Assembly (NCBI RefSeq): GCF_000170895.1 | Contig: NZ_ABCS01000090.1 | Location: 1 to 38,696, forward strand | From: Plesiocystis pacifica SIR-1 | Lineage (GTDB): Bacteria; Myxococcota_A; Polyangia; Nannocystales; Nannocystaceae | Reading direction: 5' to 3' | Length of the DNA stretch: 38,696 bases | Shown: positions 36,496-38,696 of the stretch, in pieces | How the letters are laid out: every line of letters starts with the position of its first letter | Numbering within the stretch: position 1 is the stretch's first letter | Notes under the pieces: generated by a model | The model's database searches: none | Seen by the model: the letters and a program-made list of their open reading frames with translations, nothing else | What the model was told of the DNA's origin: nothing | Position numbers and translations under genes: made by a program

Positions 36496-38514
36496 ATGGC
36501 CCGGTCTCGCGCGTTCTCCCTCGTCTCGGCGGTCTCGAGCCTCTCGGCAGTGACCCTCGTCGCTTGCACGGTGATGGGGGTTCAGGGCTGCCGCGCGGAC
36601 GCTGGCTCCGCCGATCCCACCGTCCTCGCGGCGGGCAGCGGCGACACCCTCGGGCCGAAGGTCGACAGCGCCAAGATGATGGCGGCCATCGAGCACTTGG
36701 CCAGCGACGAGCTGCAGGGCCGCTTCACCCTGGACCCGCAGATCGAGGAGGCCGCGGGGTGGATCGCCGGCCACCACACGGCGCTGGGCCTGGTCCCTCC
36801 GCCCAAGGCGGAGTCCATGCGCGTGAGCTATGGCCTGCTCATCGACGTCGAGCCTGAGGGCGAGCAGCGCCTGGCCGTCGGGGGGAAGGCCGTGGACGCC
36901 GAGCGCTTCGTGGCGCGGGGTGAGGGGCGCAGCGGCGAGGCCAAGGGCGAGCTCGTGTTCGCGGGCTACGCCGCCCAGTGGCAACCCAGCGACCAACCCG
37001 AGGTGCCGCCCATCCGCGAGGGCGTGGAGATCCCCAAGCCGACCGTCGCGGGCTACGACGACCTCGCCGGCCTCGAGCTCCAGGGCAAGGTCGCGCTGAT
37101 CCTCGACGCGACCCCCAATACCCCCGATCTGGCCCGGTTGTTCGCGACCATGCGGAGCATCGCCGAGGACTTCGACGCCAAGGTCGGGCCGCTGCGCGAG
37201 GCCGAGGACATCAAGGGCCTCGAGGCCCTGCACCGCGACGCCCGCGAGCGCCTCGCGGTCCTCGTCGGCGGCTACATCGACGTGTCCAAGCTCGGCGACG
37301 ACTACTGGAAGGTCGAGGACCCCAAGGCCAACTTCGACATCCAGATGGCCGCCATGGCGTTCATGGAGCAGGCCATGGCCAACCCGCAGTTCAACCCCGC
37401 GGAGCACGGCCTGGCCAAGAAGCTCGAGCGCCTCGCCGCGGCGGGAGCCGTGGGCGTGGTCATGGTCCGGGGCCCGCGCAGCGAGCCCGACCCGGGCGCC
37501 CGCGAGCGGGACGCGCTCGGCGACGCGAACGAGCGCGAGCTCAGCAACCACCCCACGGTCATGGCCGAGCCTGGTCCCCTGCCCCTGGTCCAGCTCAGCT
37601 GGCGCGAGGCCGACCGCCTGTTCGACATCGGCGGCGAGCGCCTGAGCGAGGTCCAGGCCGCGATCGACAGCGACTACACCCCGCGCTCGACCCCCCTGGG
37701 CGTCGAGGTCGACCTGCACACCGAGCTGAAGGAGACCCGCGTCGACGTGCCCAACGTCGTCGCCATGCTCCCGGGCAAGACCGACGAGATCGTGCTGATC
37801 GGCGCGCACTTCGACCACATCGGCAACGACGAGAGCGGCGACTGCCGGGCGGTCGTGCGCCGCGGCCAAGAGCCCGACACGGTCTGCAACGGGGCCGACG
37901 ACAACGCCTCGGGCACGGCGATGATCATGGATCTGGCCCGGGGCTTCGCCGAGCGGGCCGAGGCCACCGGGGAGCCCCTCGAGCGGACCTTGGTGTTCGC
38001 CCACTTCTCCGGCGAGGAGCTCGGCCTGCTCGGCTCCCGGGCCCTCGCCGAGAACGCGCCCTTCGACATGGACGAGGTCGTGGCCATGGTCAACCTCGAC
38101 ATGGTCGGCCGCCTCGGGCCCCAGGGTCTGGCCGTCGGCGGCATCTACAGCAGCGAGCAGTGGATGCCGCTGCTCGACGAGGTCGGCAACCACGGCATGC
38201 GCATCCTCTACGAGGGCGGCACGACCACGCGCAGCGACCACGCGCACTGGTTCCGCCGCCAGACGCCCGTGCTGTTCTTCTTCACCGGCGTCCACCCGGA
38301 CTACCACCGCGCCGGCGACGAGATCGACGAGATCGACGTCGAGGGCCTCGGCAGCATCGGCCAGCTCGTCAGCGACCTGGTGTTCCGACTGGGCGAGGGC
38401 TACGCCATCGAGTGGGGCGAGCTGGGGCCCGGGGAGGGCATCGGCCGCGGGCTGCCGGGCGACGACGAGTCGACCATCGTCAAGGTCGTCGGCGCCGACG
38501 GCCAGCCGCTCTGA
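36496..38514 (+). CDS. M28-family zinc peptidase, exported lipoprotein
   Basis: A 672-residue exported peptidase. The N-terminal signal runs to VMGVQGC (Cys32), a probable lipobox, with an alternative cleavage after LVAC. The M28 metal ligands are all visible: His438 in GAHFDHIG, bridging Asp468/Asp469 in NGADDNASG, catalytic Glu507 with Glu508 in SGEELGLLG, Asp535 in VNLDMVGR and a His of HPDYHRAGD (His600 or His604). Between residues about 100 and 400 is a protease-associated-like insert, unusually long and with helical segments, so total length is above the usual M28 size. It probably works as an aminopeptidase at the outer membrane or periplasm. The ATG follows a less GC-rich stretch suited to a promoter. 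Confidence 0.93.
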   Translation: MARSRAFSLVSAVSSLSAVTLVACTVMGVQGCRADAGSADPTVLAAGSGDTLGPKVDSAKMMAAIEHLASDELQGRFTLDPQIEEAAGWIAGHHTALGLVPPPKAESMRVSYGLLIDVEPEGEQRLAVGGKAVDAERFVARGEGRSGEAKGELVFAGYAAQWQPSDQPEVPPIREGVEIPKPTVAGYDDLAGLELQGKVALILDATPNTPDLARLFATMRSIAEDFDAKVGPLREAEDIKGLEALHRDARERLAVLVGGYIDVSKLGDDYWKVEDPKANFDIQMAAMAFMEQAMANPQFNPAEHGLAKKLERLAAAGAVGVVMVRGPRSEPDPGARERDALGDANERELSNHPTVMAEPGPLPLVQLSWREADRLFDIGGERLSEVQAAIDSDYTPRSTPLGVEVDLHTELKETRVDVPNVVAMLPGKTDEIVLIGAHFDHIGNDESGDCRAVVRRGQEPDTVCNGADDNASGTAMIMDLARGFAERAEATGEPLERTLVFAHFSGEELGLLGSRALAENAPFDMDEVVAMVNLDMVGRLGPQGLAVGGIYSSEQWMPLLDEVGNHGMRILYEGGTTTRSDHAHWFRRQTPVLFFFTGVHPDYHRAGDEIDEIDVEGLGSIGQLVSDLVFRLGEGYAIEWGELGPGEGIGRGLPGDDESTIVKVVGADGQPL

Positions 38515-38629
38515 CTGAGTCGTGGACGTGGGGCAGGGAGGGCGTGGCGTCGTCCACGACGGCTAAAACAGACAGAGACTGTGAAAATTTCACAGTCTCT
38601 GAGTCGTGGACGTGGGGCAGGGAGGGCGT
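38515..38629. repeat. 31-bp direct repeat pair with hairpin and 29-bp palindrome
   Basis: A 31-base sequence starting CTGAGTCGTGGACG occurs at 38515-38545 and again at 38599-38629 without a difference. Between them lie a stem GTCGTGGACG (38519-38528) / CGTCCACGAC (38551-38560) and a palindrome 38573-38601 with perfect 14-bp arms CAGAGACTGTGAAA / TTTCACAGTCTCTG around a single A. The first hairpin, right after the M28 stop, may terminate transcription. The palindrome is AT-rich enough at its centre to be a protein-binding operator. Confidence 0.8.
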
Positions 38630-38696
38630 TTCCCGCAGCGGGGGCCTGGGACGAGGCGGCCAAGAAGGTGCTCGACTTTCGCTACGAGACCCCGCT
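38581..38696 (+). other. Possible 5' part of a gene running off the window
   Basis: The frame that reads GAWDEAAKKVLDFRYETP at 38641-38694 is open back to 38515 and looks protein-like in its last 18 codons. No convincing start codon or ribosome-binding site is visible (GTG 38581 lies inside the palindrome). It may belong to a gene whose body lies outside the window. Confidence 0.25.

Overview
This is a GC-rich, gene-dense bacterial chromosome segment, most likely from the Myxococcota, and by inference from the Nannocystaceae branch. The reasons are strong GC3 codon use that opens long false antisense frames, lipoproteins with Ser/Thr/Glu/Asp-rich linkers after the lipidated cysteine, a receiver-DUF4388-Roadblock protein of the kind common in these bacteria, and a stand-alone Fis-like helix-turn-helix protein. 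No rRNA or other marker here fixes the taxonomy.

Layout. Positions 1-6879 (minus) hold a sucA-sucB-lpd 2-oxoglutarate dehydrogenase operon, followed by a clan-A glycosidase-like lipoprotein cut by the window edge. Positions 7069-10785 hold a receiver-EAL protein, a divergent class I aminotransferase and a coiled-coil protein. Positions 10786-12073 carry no believable gene. They hold a solitary type I-C-like CRISPR repeat unit and a compound repeat locus. Positions 12074-14438 (minus) are a receiver-DUF4388-Roadblock gene, a Roadblock gene and a GNAT gene in tight succession. After an AT-rich gap come a small Fis-like regulator and a two-gene operon (15181-20453) of an Hsp90-like GHKL ATPase and a 1163-residue partner that looks like its expanded, catalytically degenerate paralogue. 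Then follow an unknown minus-strand gene, monomeric isocitrate dehydrogenase, a TPR metallopeptidase lipoprotein overlapping a metallo-beta-lactamase-fold gene, a Cys-rich lipoprotein and an EI24/CysZ-like membrane protein.

Positions 29091-31911 form a translation-related block: tRNA-Ser(GCT) with its terminator, a CPBP membrane protease, tRNA-Arg(ACG) with its terminator, and directly behind it tadA, the deaminase whose classical bacterial substrate is tRNA-Arg(ACG). An overlapping unknown gene follows. A small membrane protein is next, then an inverted second copy of the compound repeat (32594-33075), which supplies the start codon of a secreted-type Cys-rich gene that lacks a signal peptide. 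The window ends with a HelD-like helicase, a divergent M28 peptidase lipoprotein, and a repeat-rich intergenic stretch.

The two least explained systems are the tandem Hsp90-like pair and the three-copy dispersed repeat with a compensated hairpin. All functions come from reading motifs; no similarity search was run.
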